From: G020354785 sp964461435
GTDB taxonomy: Bacteria; Bacteroidota; Bacteroidia; Bacteroidales; UBA10428
Direction of reading: 5' to 3'
Length of the DNA stretch: 64,000 bases
Assembly: GCA_964461435.1 (NCBI GenBank)
Contig: CAYWUI010000015.1
Coordinates: 1-64,000, forward strand
Part shown: positions 9,587 through 18,625 of the stretch, piece by piece
Numbering within the stretch: the first letter of the stretch is position 1
Layout: each line of letters begins with the position of its first letter
Notes under the pieces: model-generated
What the model was told of the DNA's origin: nothing
The model's database searches: none
Seen by the model: the letters and a program-made list of their open reading frames with translations, nothing else
Translations under genes and position numbers: made by a program

Positions 9587-10444
9587 ATGGATAGAATATT
9601 ATTTGGTGACAACCAGTTTTTTGCAGTAAATCACTTGTCTGATGAAAAATCAAGGGCACAATCGATAAGATTTAAAGATAACAAGGCTATTATTGATGTA
9701 CTTGATACGGCTATTGAACTGGGGATTATGACTTTTATGTGCACCACCCATGATCGCATTGCAGATATCTGTAAACATATACGTGCAAATAATACAAGGT
9801 ATAAAGATTTTAAAATCTATCCTTGTATGCCTTATGCCCATAAATATGCTAATGCTGTGACAGAATTGGGAATATTAGGAACACTAAAAGCTTATTTGCC
9901 CGGTAATATTTTCAGCACTCTGGCCAAAGGAGGAATAGCTTTTGCCAAAAAGGATTTTATCTCCATGATGGAATTACTGGTTGATGTAGAGATGAAAATG
10001 TTCAAAGGTATAAATACTCCCGTAATCTTCATCCAGAATGTGGTAACAGATTTAATTCTGGGCCTGGGAATGAAGGAATTTTTTATTGCGTTTAATAATT
10101 ATATTAAAAATAAATATAATGCTGAAGCTGGTTACATAACAATGAATATGCCCATGCTACTTGATACGCTGGAAAGTTGTGGATTGAAAAATCCTATTAT
10201 CTGCAGTTCAATTAATAAAATTGGTTTCAGAATGTCGGGAGGCATTAAACTCTATGAAAAAACAATCAGGGAAAAAAAAATCAGGCCAATTGCAATGCAG
10301 GTATTGGCAGCCGGGGCTATACCTCCGGCAGAGGCATTTGAATATGTTTGCAGGCAAAAAAATATTGAATCAATACTTTTTGGTGCGTCATCCAGAGCAC
10401 ATATTAAACAATCAAGAGATTACATATCAATGTATGGCAATTGA
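9587..10444 (+). CDS. Aldo/keto reductase-like TIM-barrel protein
   Basis: The ATG at 9587 is chosen because a strong Shine-Dalgarno (AAGGAGGT, 9573-9580) sits 6 bp upstream, rare in this window; an in-frame ATG at 9566 would overlap the preceding gene. The 285-residue product begins MDRILFGDNQFF, then alternates strands and helices as in a TIM barrel: LDTAIELGIMTFMCTTHDR near 41, IKLYEKTIREKKIRPIAMQ near 219. It ends with ESILFGASSRAHIKQS near 263, which closely resembles the cofactor-phosphate segment of aldo/keto reductases. The catalytic Tyr/Lys tetrad is not obvious, so it may be a non-reductase relative. Probable role: sugar modification. Confidence 0.62.
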   Translation: MDRILFGDNQFFAVNHLSDEKSRAQSIRFKDNKAIIDVLDTAIELGIMTFMCTTHDRIADICKHIRANNTRYKDFKIYPCMPYAHKYANAVTELGILGTLKAYLPGNIFSTLAKGGIAFAKKDFISMMELLVDVEMKMFKGINTPVIFIQNVVTDLILGLGMKEFFIAFNNYIKNKYNAEAGYITMNMPMLLDTLESCGLKNPIICSSINKIGFRMSGGIKLYEKTIREKKIRPIAMQVLAAGAIPPAEAFEYVCRQKNIESILFGASSRAHIKQSRDYISMYGN

Positions 10445-10476
10445 TTAATTATAAATTTTAAGAATAAATATTATAA

Positions 10477-11682
10477 ATGGAAAAAATTTGTATTATGGGT
10501 CTTGGCTATATTGGTCTGCCCACTGCCGCCCTGCTGGCAACAAAAGGATATTATGTACATGGTGTAGATGTAAAAACTGAAGTTGTCGATATAATAAATC
10601 GTGGGAAAATACATATTGTTGAACCCGCGTTAGATGCCTTTGTTAAATCAGCGGTACAGTCTGGCAATCTGAAAGCATCTTCACAGCCTGATTATGCTGA
10701 CATATTTATAATAACTGTACCAACCCCAATTGATAAGGACAACAATCCGGATATAGGATATGTGCTGGAAGCAACAAAAGCGATTGCCCCTTACCTTAAA
10801 CCCGGTAACCTGTTTATCCTTGAATCAACATCGCCTGTTGGTACAACAGAGTATTTAGTTGAATTACTAAGAGAATTAGGTGTCAATACCGATAAAATCC
10901 ATGTTGCATATTCACCCGAACGTGTTCTGCCCGGACAAACAATGAAAGAACTTGTGGAAAATGACCGGGTAGTTGGGGGTATAACAAAAGAAGCAGCATT
11001 AAATGTTATGCTCTTTTATGAATCATTTGTCCAGGGGGAAGTCCTTATTACAAATGCCAGAACAGCTGAAATGTCCAAATTAACGGAAAATGCATGCAGG
11101 GATGTAAATATTGCTTTTGCAAATGAATTATCTATAATCTGCGAAAAGTTTGACGTTGATGTCTGGGAATTAATCACTCTTGCCAACAGGCATCCCAGAA
11201 TTAATATATTAAAACCAGGAAGTGGTGTCGGAGGTCATTGTATAGCTATCGACCCCTGGTTTTTAGTAGCCAAAGCAAAAGAGGAGGCAAGAATAATAAA
11301 AACAGCCAGAGAGATAAATAATTTCAAACCCAAATGGGTTATTAATAAAACAGAGGAATTAATAAAAAGCTATAAAGAAAAAAATAAAAAAATGCCTTTG
11401 ATAGCCTGTATGGGTATTGCTTTTAAACCGGATATTGATGATTTAAGAGAGTCTCCCTCACTTGAAATTGTGCATGAATTGATAAACAAAGAATATAATA
11501 TTGTAGTTGCAGAACCTAATATAAAGGAATATAAAAATCTGAAACTAATGAATTATGCGGAGGCTGTAAAAAAAGCCGATATAATTGTTTTTCTTGTAGC
11601 TCACAAAGAATTCAAAAGTTTAAAAGTAGATGAAAATAAATTAATTATAGATATATGCGGGGTAAAAAGCAGATTTAATTAA
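10477..11682 (+). CDS. wecC: UDP-N-acetyl-D-mannosamine dehydrogenase (WecC-type)
   Basis: A 401-residue member of the UDP-glucose/GDP-mannose dehydrogenase family, which oxidises UDP-ManNAc twice to UDP-ManNAcA with NAD+. The NAD motif MGLGYIGLPTA lies at residues 7-17, and FIITVPTPID near 88 and ESTSPVGTTE near 118 match the family. The catalytic cysteine is Cys255 in GSGVGGHCIAIDPWF. GIAFKPDIDDLRESPS near 313 is the C-terminal UDP-binding motif. The PTPID and PGSGVGGHCIAIDP wording favours the WecC group over UDP-glucose dehydrogenases. Its partner wecB follows after 23 bp. A 24-bp palindrome overlaps its stop codon. Confidence 0.92.
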   Translation: MEKICIMGLGYIGLPTAALLATKGYYVHGVDVKTEVVDIINRGKIHIVEPALDAFVKSAVQSGNLKASSQPDYADIFIITVPTPIDKDNNPDIGYVLEATKAIAPYLKPGNLFILESTSPVGTTEYLVELLRELGVNTDKIHVAYSPERVLPGQTMKELVENDRVVGGITKEAALNVMLFYESFVQGEVLITNARTAEMSKLTENACRDVNIAFANELSIICEKFDVDVWELITLANRHPRINILKPGSGVGGHCIAIDPWFLVAKAKEEARIIKTAREINNFKPKWVINKTEELIKSYKEKNKKMPLIACMGIAFKPDIDDLRESPSLEIVHELINKEYNIVVAEPNIKEYKNLKLMNYAEAVKKADIIVFLVAHKEFKSLKVDENKLIIDICGVKSRFN

Positions 11683-11690
11683 ATCTGCTT
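11667..11690. promoter_or_regulatory. 24-bp perfect palindrome across the wecC stop codon
   Basis: The half-site AAGCAGATTTAA is followed directly by its exact reverse complement, centred between 11678 and 11679, with the wecC TAA (11680-11682) inside it. It could form a 10-bp stem with a tiny loop in the wecC-wecB junction. No T-tract follows, so it is more likely an RNA-processing or stability element, a weak attenuator or a protein site than a full terminator. Confidence 0.55.
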
Positions 11691-11705
11691 AAACGGAAAT
11701 TTCAT

Positions 11706-12851
11706 ATGAAGAAAATTCTAATAGTCTTCGGAACAAGGCCGGAAGCTATAAAGATGGCATCGGTCGTGAAAGAATTTGAAAAGTGCAAAGACAAATTTGA
11801 ATCCAGGGTATGCATCTCTGCACAACACAGGGAAATGCTGGACCAGGTTTTATCAATTTTTGAGATCGAACCTGATTTTGATCTTAACATTATGAAAGAA
11901 AGTCAGGATCTTTATGATATAACAAATGGCGTTCTGTCAGGTATAAAGGAAGTATTATTGAAATATAATCCCCATCTGGTATTGGTACAGGGTGATACTA
12001 CAACTTCCACATTTGCTGCCCTGGCTTCATTCTACCAGAAGATCCCGGTGGGGCATATCGAAGCCGGGTTAAGAACAGGAAATATATATTCCCCCTGGCC
12101 TGAAGAAATGAATAGAATGTTGACGCGTTGTTTGACACTATATCATTTTGCCCCTACTGAAACATCCAGAAGAAATCTTTTAAAAGAAAATGTAGATGAG
12201 AAAAGTATCCTGGTAACAGGAAATACGGTCATTGATTCACTATATTTCATAATCAACAAAATCAGGGGAAATAATCAGCTCCAGCAAGATTTAAATGAAT
12301 ATATCAGGAAAAGAGGATATCATGTAAATCAGGGAAAAAAATTTATATTGATAACCGGACATAGAAGGGAAAATTTCGGGGAAGGATTTATCAATATATG
12401 TAATGCTATTAAAGAAATAGCTTTTAAATATCCGCAGTTCGATTTATTATATCCCGTACATTTAAATCCGAATGTTCAAAAACCGGTATATGATATACTA
12501 AATAACATTAATAATGTTTTTTTAATTGAACCTATAGAATACCTTCCTTTTGTTTATATAATGAATAATTCATACATAATTTTAACCGATAGCGGAGGAA
12601 TACAGGAAGAAGCTCCTAGTCTTGGCAAACCGGTGCTGGTGATGAGAGACACAACCGAAAGACCTGAAGCAGTTGAAGCAGGTACAGTTAAAATTGTTGG
12701 AACGGAAGAGAAGAAAATTGTTGATGAATTATCGCTATTAATAGACAATAACGAGGAATATCAAAAGATGTCACGTGCACATAATCCTTACGGAGATGGA
12801 AATGCAGCGGCCAGAATTGTTAAATTCCTTATCAATAACCTGTCAGATTAA
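11706..12851 (+). CDS. wecB: Non-hydrolysing UDP-N-acetylglucosamine 2-epimerase
   Basis: A 381-residue epimerase that interconverts UDP-GlcNAc and UDP-ManNAc, feeding the WecC dehydrogenase encoded just upstream. Motifs: FGTRPEAIKM at residues 8-17, AQHREMLDQVL near 40, VQGDTTTSTFA near 95, GHIEAGLRTG near 116, ITGHRRENFG near 218 and DSGGIQEEAPSLGKPVLVMR near 296. Length matches the bacterial family (about 370-385). Cytoplasmic. It is the last biosynthetic gene before a 371-bp gap that separates it from the secreted lyase-like genes. wecC and wecB together indicate N-acetylmannosaminuronic acid, or a derivative, in the exopolysaccharide. Confidence 0.94.
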   Translation: MKKILIVFGTRPEAIKMASVVKEFEKCKDKFESRVCISAQHREMLDQVLSIFEIEPDFDLNIMKESQDLYDITNGVLSGIKEVLLKYNPHLVLVQGDTTTSTFAALASFYQKIPVGHIEAGLRTGNIYSPWPEEMNRMLTRCLTLYHFAPTETSRRNLLKENVDEKSILVTGNTVIDSLYFIINKIRGNNQLQQDLNEYIRKRGYHVNQGKKFILITGHRRENFGEGFINICNAIKEIAFKYPQFDLLYPVHLNPNVQKPVYDILNNINNVFLIEPIEYLPFVYIMNNSYIILTDSGGIQEEAPSLGKPVLVMRDTTERPEAVEAGTVKIVGTEEKKIVDELSLLIDNNEEYQKMSRAHNPYGDGNAAARIVKFLINNLSD

Positions 12852-13222
12852 TTTCATAAAACCTGCACATCTGGAATAACATAAAATAAATTTAATCAAT
12901 ATTTTAAGTTAATTAATCAATTTTAATGAATTTAATTAGCTGAAATACTTGATTTTATGTAATTTTATAGTTAATTTTTCGCCTATATAATAAAAAGTAG
13001 TTATAAAATAATAATTGTTGATAATCGTATCTGTATATTAAGTGTCTGGTTGATATTATTATTATGAAAATATCAATAGATATGATTGAAATACATACAT
13101 AGTTTTTGTATACTGGTGATCAACATCATCATAACTTTTGTCAATAAATTTCGTATATTAATCTATAAAAATTAATATTTCGTCAAAAACTACTTTCATT
13201 TCAAACATTAAATCTCAGGGCC
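12852..13222. other. 371-bp gene-free gap between wecB and the first lyase-like gene
   Basis: Very AT-rich, no ORF of note. It holds an 8-bp inverted repeat, TTGATATT at 13050-13057 and AATATCAA at 13069-13076, separated by 11 bp. No convincing terminator hairpin with a T-tract is seen after wecB, and no clear TAnnTTTG element was found, although the promoter for the gene at 13223 should be here. Confidence 0.5.
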
Positions 13223-16200
13223 ATGAAAAAAATAGCACTATCTTTCTTTTTCACAATTGCTACTCTGGCAGGTATCTATTCTCAATCTACAGATACATTT
13301 AATATTGCTTTCAAGCACGATTTTGAAAATAATACTCTTGGAACATACGATTATGATGAATGGTTAAAAGACTGGAACTATCCTGATTGGGCAAACAGAC
13401 AAGTTCCTCCGACCATTGAACAAAATACTGATCCGGAAAATGGCAGTAAAGTTATGAGATGGCATTATCCTAATGGTTCACTTGGGCCCAGCGAAGGAGG
13501 CGGACAATGGTTTGCAGAACTGGATAAATCTTATGATGAATTATACTTTTCTTTCAGAATGAAATTAAAGCCGGGTTTTGTATGGGTTCTGGGAGGAAAA
13601 ATACATGGATTAATAGCAGAACCGTTTAAAGGCTTTGAGATTCCTGAATGGGATGAAGGGGCAATGGTATTATTAATGTGGAGAGAAAACAAACCAACAT
13701 TTTATTACTATCACCAGGATCAGGATCATTATTATGGCAATAGTGAAGCATGGAATTATAGTTTAGAATCAGGTAAATGGTATACGGTTACTATTAGAAT
13801 GGTTATGAATACTCTTAATGAAAATGGTGGGAATAATGATGGTATCCTGGAAGGATTTATAGACGGCAAATTAGTTTGTCAGATGGGTAATATGCGTTTC
13901 AGAAATTTAGAAAGTATAAAAATAAATGTATTGGAGATTACTTCATTCTTTGGAGGAGGTGATGATAATTGGAGGGCACAAAGAGATGAATGGATGGATG
14001 TTGATGATTTTATTGCTTTTAATTATACAGATGCTGTTAATGTACCCAGAGGAAATACTTTAAGCCCAAAGGGCAGAGTGTTATTATTGCCTGGTCATGA
14101 TGTAAAGCAAACGGTTTTACCTGAAGTTCCCCAGGATACCAGCGGAACAATCAAAGTCAAAGCATACGGCACTGAAGCAGATGGTGAAAATGCTCATTTC
14201 AAATTACTTGTTAATAATAAGTATGTTGGTGAAACATTTGTTACTTCTGATGTACAAACATATTCATTTGAACCGGATTATGAAATCAATGATGATGATA
14301 CTATTTATATAGTTTTTGATAATGACAAGTATATCTCAAGTGACGAAGACAGAAATTTAGTCATACAGTCGCTGATAATTAATAATAAAAATTATGACCC
14401 GGATAGTAAAAATGTAGTATTTACTTATGATGCAGCTGAAGGTACTGAAGTAGAATACGGTTCAAATTACCTTTCCTGGAACGGACAACTTGTTTTCTTT
14501 ATTGGCGAGGATGAAGTCACATTAGATAATATATACAGTTTATTTAATCCGGAAGTAGCAGCAGCAAATGACCCGCCGGTTGTTGAAAACAAAAACTTCC
14601 TTATCCCGGATAACCTGCAAACAGGAGTTACCTTTGGAACAATTAAAGCGACAGATCCGGATATATCTCAGCAATTATCTTATTCAATAATAGGAGGTAA
14701 TCTTAATAATACATTTATAATTAATTCATCGGATGGCAAGCTTTCAGTTAATAATTCAGCAGGTTTAAAATCAGCTGATTTATTTAGTGTGCTCATAGAA
14801 GCTAAAGATAATGGACCGGGTAACTTGTCAGATACAGGGTTAGCAACAATAAATATTCAGCATATTGACACCACTCTCATTAACAACCAGCCTATAATTA
14901 GCAGCCAGGAATTCAGTATCAGGGAGGATGATGATTTAAGCAGTTTGGCAATAGAAATAGCTGCAATTGATCCTGATATTGATCAAAGTCTGACATATTC
15001 AATACTTTCAGGTAACGAGAAAGGTGCCTTTTATCTTAATCCGTTATCCGGACAACTTACCGTAAGTAATGCATCAAAACTGGATTTTAAGGACCAGGCA
15101 GCAATTAATTTAAATGTCCAGGTACAGGATGACGGAGAAGGATTTTTAAAGAATTCAGCTGTTGTAACAATTAATCTTATACCTGATATAACAACATTTT
15201 ATATTGATCCCCAAAATACAAACGATCCGCAGGAAGATGGCTCTATCGGGCATCCATATGATTCATGGACTGATATATACTGGGAAGAAGGTAACAGCTA
15301 TTTACAAAAAAAAGGTACAACTGCAAATGAGGGCAAAATAAATATCTATGCAAGTAACGTGACTCTGGGTGCATACGGACAGGGTGAAAGTCCGGTTATC
15401 AACAGCTCGGCAACCGATTTTGCAATCAGGGCATTTGAAAAATCCGGTGTAACAATTCGGGACCTTAAAATAATAGCTAATGAAGCTATTAGCTGTATTT
15501 ATTTTTTAGGTGCATCATGTGATAATAACCTTGTTGAAAAATGCTACCTCGAAGGTGCTGATAACGGACTGAGAATCATAGATGGTAAAACTATAACATT
15601 GAGATATAATACTTTCTCTGGCAATAGTGATGCCATATATTCTTATGCAGAGACCACTAAAATTTATTATAATGTATTCAAAGAAAATGATACAGGCATC
15701 AACATAAGCAGTTACTTATCCAGTACAGAGATATACAATAACGTTTTCTATGATAATACAAAAGGTGTGTCTACCTCCTATTCTTCACTGACTATTTATA
15801 ACAATATATTCTATTTATTAGACAAGGGGGATCAGGCAATAAACCATCAGATGGACAACCTGGTTTCGGATAATAATATCTTTTATCCTGAACAGGACGG
15901 TTTCCTTGATATCGGTAATAAAAAATATTCAACCCTTTATGAATATCAGCAATCAAAGGGATTGGATTTAAATTCATATACTTCCGATCCTTTATTTAAG
16001 GATATATACAATGATAATTTCAGCGTAGAACAGGAATCTCCTGCAATTAATGGTGGCCGTGATGTCGGATTATTAATGGATTTTTATGGATATAGTGTCC
16101 CTTACGGAGGAAAGGCTGACATTGGCCTTATTGAATCACTGGAAGATAATATTATAAGCTCAACTGACCCGTTTGGAATGGGTAGTTCTGATGAATCTCC

Positions 16201-16441
16201 CCTCATTTTTCCGAATCCTTCGGATGGCAGATTCAAAATTTCTTTTGCCAGTACAAATTTTCTGACTTCCGAACTGCAAATTAAGGATATATCAGGAAAT
16301 TTAATATACAGAGATTATATATCTTCTGATGATATTGATCCTACAACTCAAATAGATATTTCAAACGTGCCGAATGGAATCTACCTGCTCCTGCTTGCAA
16401 TTGATGATAAAGTCTATACACAAAGAATAATAATAAATTAA
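13223..16441 (+). CDS. T9SS-secreted multidomain protein: polysaccharide-lyase-14-like domain, CBM, cadherin-like domains, beta-helix
   Basis: A 1072-residue secreted protein. Signal peptide 1-20 (ends IYSQ). Residues about 28-295 resemble the beta-jelly-roll PL14 lyases (alginate/glucuronan type): GGGQWFAELD, then VLGGKIHGLIAEPFKG, the counterpart of the family GGK-x-x-GL signature. Residues 302-445 look like a calcium-type carbohydrate-binding module (GTIKVKAYG). Two cadherin-like domains follow (about 450-550 and 555-657), then a right-handed beta-helix at about 660-960 with NN/YNNVFYDN-type turns. The C-terminal 80 residues are a T9SS sorting domain (FPNPSDGRF, then GIYLLLLAIDD). Probably surface-attached or released. 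Placed inside the exopolysaccharide locus, it may trim the cell's own polymer; lyase activity is inferred from fold only. A strong terminator follows. Confidence 0.8.
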   Translation: MKKIALSFFFTIATLAGIYSQSTDTFNIAFKHDFENNTLGTYDYDEWLKDWNYPDWANRQVPPTIEQNTDPENGSKVMRWHYPNGSLGPSEGGGQWFAELDKSYDELYFSFRMKLKPGFVWVLGGKIHGLIAEPFKGFEIPEWDEGAMVLLMWRENKPTFYYYHQDQDHYYGNSEAWNYSLESGKWYTVTIRMVMNTLNENGGNNDGILEGFIDGKLVCQMGNMRFRNLESIKINVLEITSFFGGGDDNWRAQRDEWMDVDDFIAFNYTDAVNVPRGNTLSPKGRVLLLPGHDVKQTVLPEVPQDTSGTIKVKAYGTEADGENAHFKLLVNNKYVGETFVTSDVQTYSFEPDYEINDDDTIYIVFDNDKYISSDEDRNLVIQSLIINNKNYDPDSKNVVFTYDAAEGTEVEYGSNYLSWNGQLVFFIGEDEVTLDNIYSLFNPEVAAANDPPVVENKNFLIPDNLQTGVTFGTIKATDPDISQQLSYSIIGGNLNNTFIINSSDGKLSVNNSAGLKSADLFSVLIEAKDNGPGNLSDTGLATINIQHIDTTLINNQPIISSQEFSIREDDDLSSLAIEIAAIDPDIDQSLTYSILSGNEKGAFYLNPLSGQLTVSNASKLDFKDQAAINLNVQVQDDGEGFLKNSAVVTINLIPDITTFYIDPQNTNDPQEDGSIGHPYDSWTDIYWEEGNSYLQKKGTTANEGKINIYASNVTLGAYGQGESPVINSSATDFAIRAFEKSGVTIRDLKIIANEAISCIYFLGASCDNNLVEKCYLEGADNGLRIIDGKTITLRYNTFSGNSDAIYSYAETTKIYYNVFKENDTGINISSYLSSTEIYNNVFYDNTKGVSTSYSSLTIYNNIFYLLDKGDQAINHQMDNLVSDNNIFYPEQDGFLDIGNKKYSTLYEYQQSKGLDLNSYTSDPLFKDIYNDNFSVEQESPAINGGRDVGLLMDFYGYSVPYGGKADIGLIESLEDNIISSTDPFGMGSSDESPLIFPNPSDGRFKISFASTNFLTSELQIKDISGNLIYRDYISSDDIDPTTQIDISNVPNGIYLLLLAIDDKVYTQRIIIN
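13406..14102 (+). repeat. 697-bp near-identical block, copy 1 (partner at 16795-17491)
   Basis: Compared by eye at a constant offset of 3389 bp, this block differs from its partner at only four positions (13447, 14027, 14034, 14068), two silent and two changing residues (Thr to Ala, Ala to Asp). The flanks diverge sharply on the 5' side. It encodes most of the lyase-like domain of the gene at 13223. Confidence 0.95.
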
Positions 16442-16479
16442 GCCTGTCTTACTTAATATAACGACTGCTAATCGTATAT

Positions 16480-16514
16480 GAGCAAAATCCCTTAGATTTT
16501 GCTCTTTTTTTTTT
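16480..16514 (+). terminator. Intrinsic terminator after the first lyase-like gene
   Basis: A perfect 10-bp stem (GAGCAAAATC, 16480-16489, pairing with 16495-16504) with a 5-nt loop, followed by ten T residues. It lies 38 bp after the stop of the gene ending at 16441 and would separate its transcript from the lipoprotein gene at 16600. Confidence 0.93.
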
Positions 16515-16599
16515 AATTTTCATATATCTTTAAGGAATATATAACCGGGCAATTGTAAATGTTAAATGAGGATTAATAAAACATCAAATCAGAGCTGAT

Positions 16600-17499
16600 A
16601 TGAAAAAGGTGTTTGCTTTTTTATCACTTTTATTGCTTTACTCCTGCACAAAAATTAAATATGGTACTATTGATACATTTAATATGTTCGATATACATTT
16701 TTATCAGGATTTTGAAGATAACACTATAGGAGAATATTTGGAATCGGAATGGGAAGAAGACTGGAACTATCCTGAGTGGTCAAACAGAGAAGTCCCTCCG
16801 ACCATTGAACAAAATACTGATCCGGAAAATGGCAGCAAAGTTATGAGATGGCATTATCCTAATGGTTCACTTGGGCCCAGCGAAGGAGGCGGACAATGGT
16901 TTGCAGAACTGGATAAATCTTATGATGAATTATACTTTTCTTTCAGAATGAAATTAAAGCCGGGTTTTGTATGGGTTCTGGGAGGAAAAATACATGGATT
17001 AATAGCAGAACCGTTTAAAGGCTTTGAGATTCCTGAATGGGATGAAGGGGCAATGGTATTATTAATGTGGAGAGAAAACAAACCAACATTTTATTACTAT
17101 CACCAGGATCAGGATCATTATTATGGCAATAGTGAAGCATGGAATTATAGTTTAGAATCAGGTAAATGGTATACGGTTACTATTAGAATGGTTATGAATA
17201 CTCTTAATGAAAATGGTGGGAATAATGATGGTATCCTGGAAGGATTTATAGACGGCAAATTAGTTTGTCAGATGGGTAATATGCGTTTCAGAAATTTAGA
17301 AAGTATAAAAATAAATGTATTGGAGATTACTTCATTCTTTGGAGGAGGTGATGATAATTGGAGGGCACAAAGAGATGAATGGATGGATGTTGATGATTTT
17401 ATTGCTTTTAATTATGCAGATGATGTTAATGTACCCAGAGGAAATACTTTAAGCCCCAAGGGCAGAGTGTTATTATTGCCTGGTCATGATGCAGAGTAA
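16600..17499 (+). CDS. Lipoprotein with a PL14-like lyase domain; truncated paralog of the gene at 13223
   Basis: A 299-residue protein with a lipoprotein signal (LLLLYSC, lipidated Cys at residue 16), so it is probably anchored to the outer membrane. Nearly all of the rest is the same lyase-like domain as in 13223, identical over 697 bp except four bases. Its first 65 residues are different, and the segment QDFEDNT...ESEWEEDWNYPEWSN looks more like the third paralog at 19017. It stops at a TAA (17497-17499) where the first copy has CAA, and recognisable homology continues about 25 bp past the stop. It therefore looks like a mosaic produced by gene conversion, shortened by a nonsense change. 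It may still be a working single-domain enzyme, since the catalytic domain is complete. Confidence 0.82.
   Translation: MKKVFAFLSLLLLYSCTKIKYGTIDTFNMFDIHFYQDFEDNTIGEYLESEWEEDWNYPEWSNREVPPTIEQNTDPENGSKVMRWHYPNGSLGPSEGGGQWFAELDKSYDELYFSFRMKLKPGFVWVLGGKIHGLIAEPFKGFEIPEWDEGAMVLLMWRENKPTFYYYHQDQDHYYGNSEAWNYSLESGKWYTVTIRMVMNTLNENGGNNDGILEGFIDGKLVCQMGNMRFRNLESIKINVLEITSFFGGGDDNWRAQRDEWMDVDDFIAFNYADDVNVPRGNTLSPKGRVLLLPGHDAE
16795..17491 (+). repeat. 697-bp near-identical block, copy 2 (partner at 13406-14102)
   Basis: Second copy of the block described at 13406, 693 of 697 positions equal by eye. The identity begins abruptly at the CCTCCG of the Val-Pro-Pro codons and ends at the His-Asp codons just before the stop. 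Confidence 0.95.
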
Positions 17500-17751
17500 A
17501 CAGTTTTACCTGATTCAGTTCCCCTTTCTTAATATTGTCTATAAAATTTTTCTATTTCATAATTTTTCATTTTCATGAATAATTCAATATATTTAAAAAA
17601 ATATATTAATACTGACATTACTTTTTACCTTAAAAAGAATAAAAAGAAAATTTTATTAATAGATGGTCACAAATAAGACAATAATGCCTTGCATATTAGA
17701 TAATCATGATATAAAATCGTGTACCCGGTAAACTGGTATTAGTTAATCAAA

Positions 17752-17759
17752 TAATTTTG
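17752..17759 (+). promoter_or_regulatory. Candidate -7 element (TAnnTTTG) for the methyltransferase gene
   Basis: TAATTTTG fits the Bacteroidetes -7 consensus TAnnTTTG and lies 14 bp before the ATG at 17774. No good -33 TTTG is seen at the right distance, so support is weak. Confidence 0.25.
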
Positions 17760-17773
17760 AGATTAAAAATCAA

Positions 17774-18625
17774 ATGGATATGGAAAATTTAGAACACATT
17801 AATTGTCCGTTTTGCAATGAAAATAGCTATACTGACTGGGCAAGTGAAAATAATTTTACAGCAGTTAAATGCAATAATTGTGGCTTTGTTTATGTTAATC
17901 CTCGCCCGACTATGAATTCAATTTCTGAGGCCAATAAAATCGGTGAACATAAATCGAAAGCAGATAGAAAGAATAGAATCAGAAACTTAAGGAGTTACAA
18001 AATATTCAATATTTTTAAAATTAATAGTTTTAAAAAAAGAATAAAACAATTTTTTACAGAAGATGAAATAAAAAACAAAGTTATTTCATGGCTGGATGTT
18101 GGTGCCGGTTATGGTGAATTTATTCAGGCATTAGGAAAATTAACTTCAAAAAAATCGCATATAAAAGGAATAGAGCCAAGTCTGCCTAAAGCAAAGGTTG
18201 CACAAAAGCTAGGTTTGGATATTGAAGATAAAAAATTAGATGAAATAACAGAATTATTTGAATATATTTCTTTAATTAACGTCTTTTCCCATTTACCTAA
18301 TCCTGTCGAATTTATTTTGGATTTAAGTAAAAAGCTTACTCCAAATGGAAAGATCCTTATTGTTACAGGTAATGGAGCAGATATTGCTCCTGAAGATTAT
18401 CCTGATAATTATAATTTCCCGGATCATTTGGTATTTACAGGGGAGAGGCATTTATCAGAAATATTGGAAAGAGCTGGTTTTAATATTATAAGAATCAAGA
18501 AATATAAAAGTTTTATACCTGAGAATATATTAGTAAAGTTTATTAAAATGTTATTATCCCGGGATTCAGCAGTAAACAAGGGACCTTTTCGTTCATTATG
18601 GGTATTTGCCCAATCTAAAAATTAA
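17774..18625 (+). CDS. Class I SAM-dependent methyltransferase with N-terminal zinc ribbon
   Basis: A 283-residue cytoplasmic protein. The N-terminus has two Cys pairs (CPFC at about 11-14 and CNNC at about 33-36) forming a zinc ribbon of the type seen in polysaccharide-locus methyltransferases, followed by GFVYVNPRPT. The SAM site is WLDVGAGYGEF near residue 110, and LINVFSHLPNPVEFI near 168 matches the post-II region. NFPDHLVFTGERHLSEILERAG near 213 is typical of Methyltransf_23-like enzymes acting on sugars. Translation could also start at the Met two codons later. It sits between two lyase-like genes and probably methylates a sugar of the exopolysaccharide. Confidence 0.78.
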   Translation: MDMENLEHINCPFCNENSYTDWASENNFTAVKCNNCGFVYVNPRPTMNSISEANKIGEHKSKADRKNRIRNLRSYKIFNIFKINSFKKRIKQFFTEDEIKNKVISWLDVGAGYGEFIQALGKLTSKKSHIKGIEPSLPKAKVAQKLGLDIEDKKLDEITELFEYISLINVFSHLPNPVEFILDLSKKLTPNGKILIVTGNGADIAPEDYPDNYNFPDHLVFTGERHLSEILERAGFNIIRIKKYKSFIPENILVKFIKMLLSRDSAVNKGPFRSLWVFAQSKN

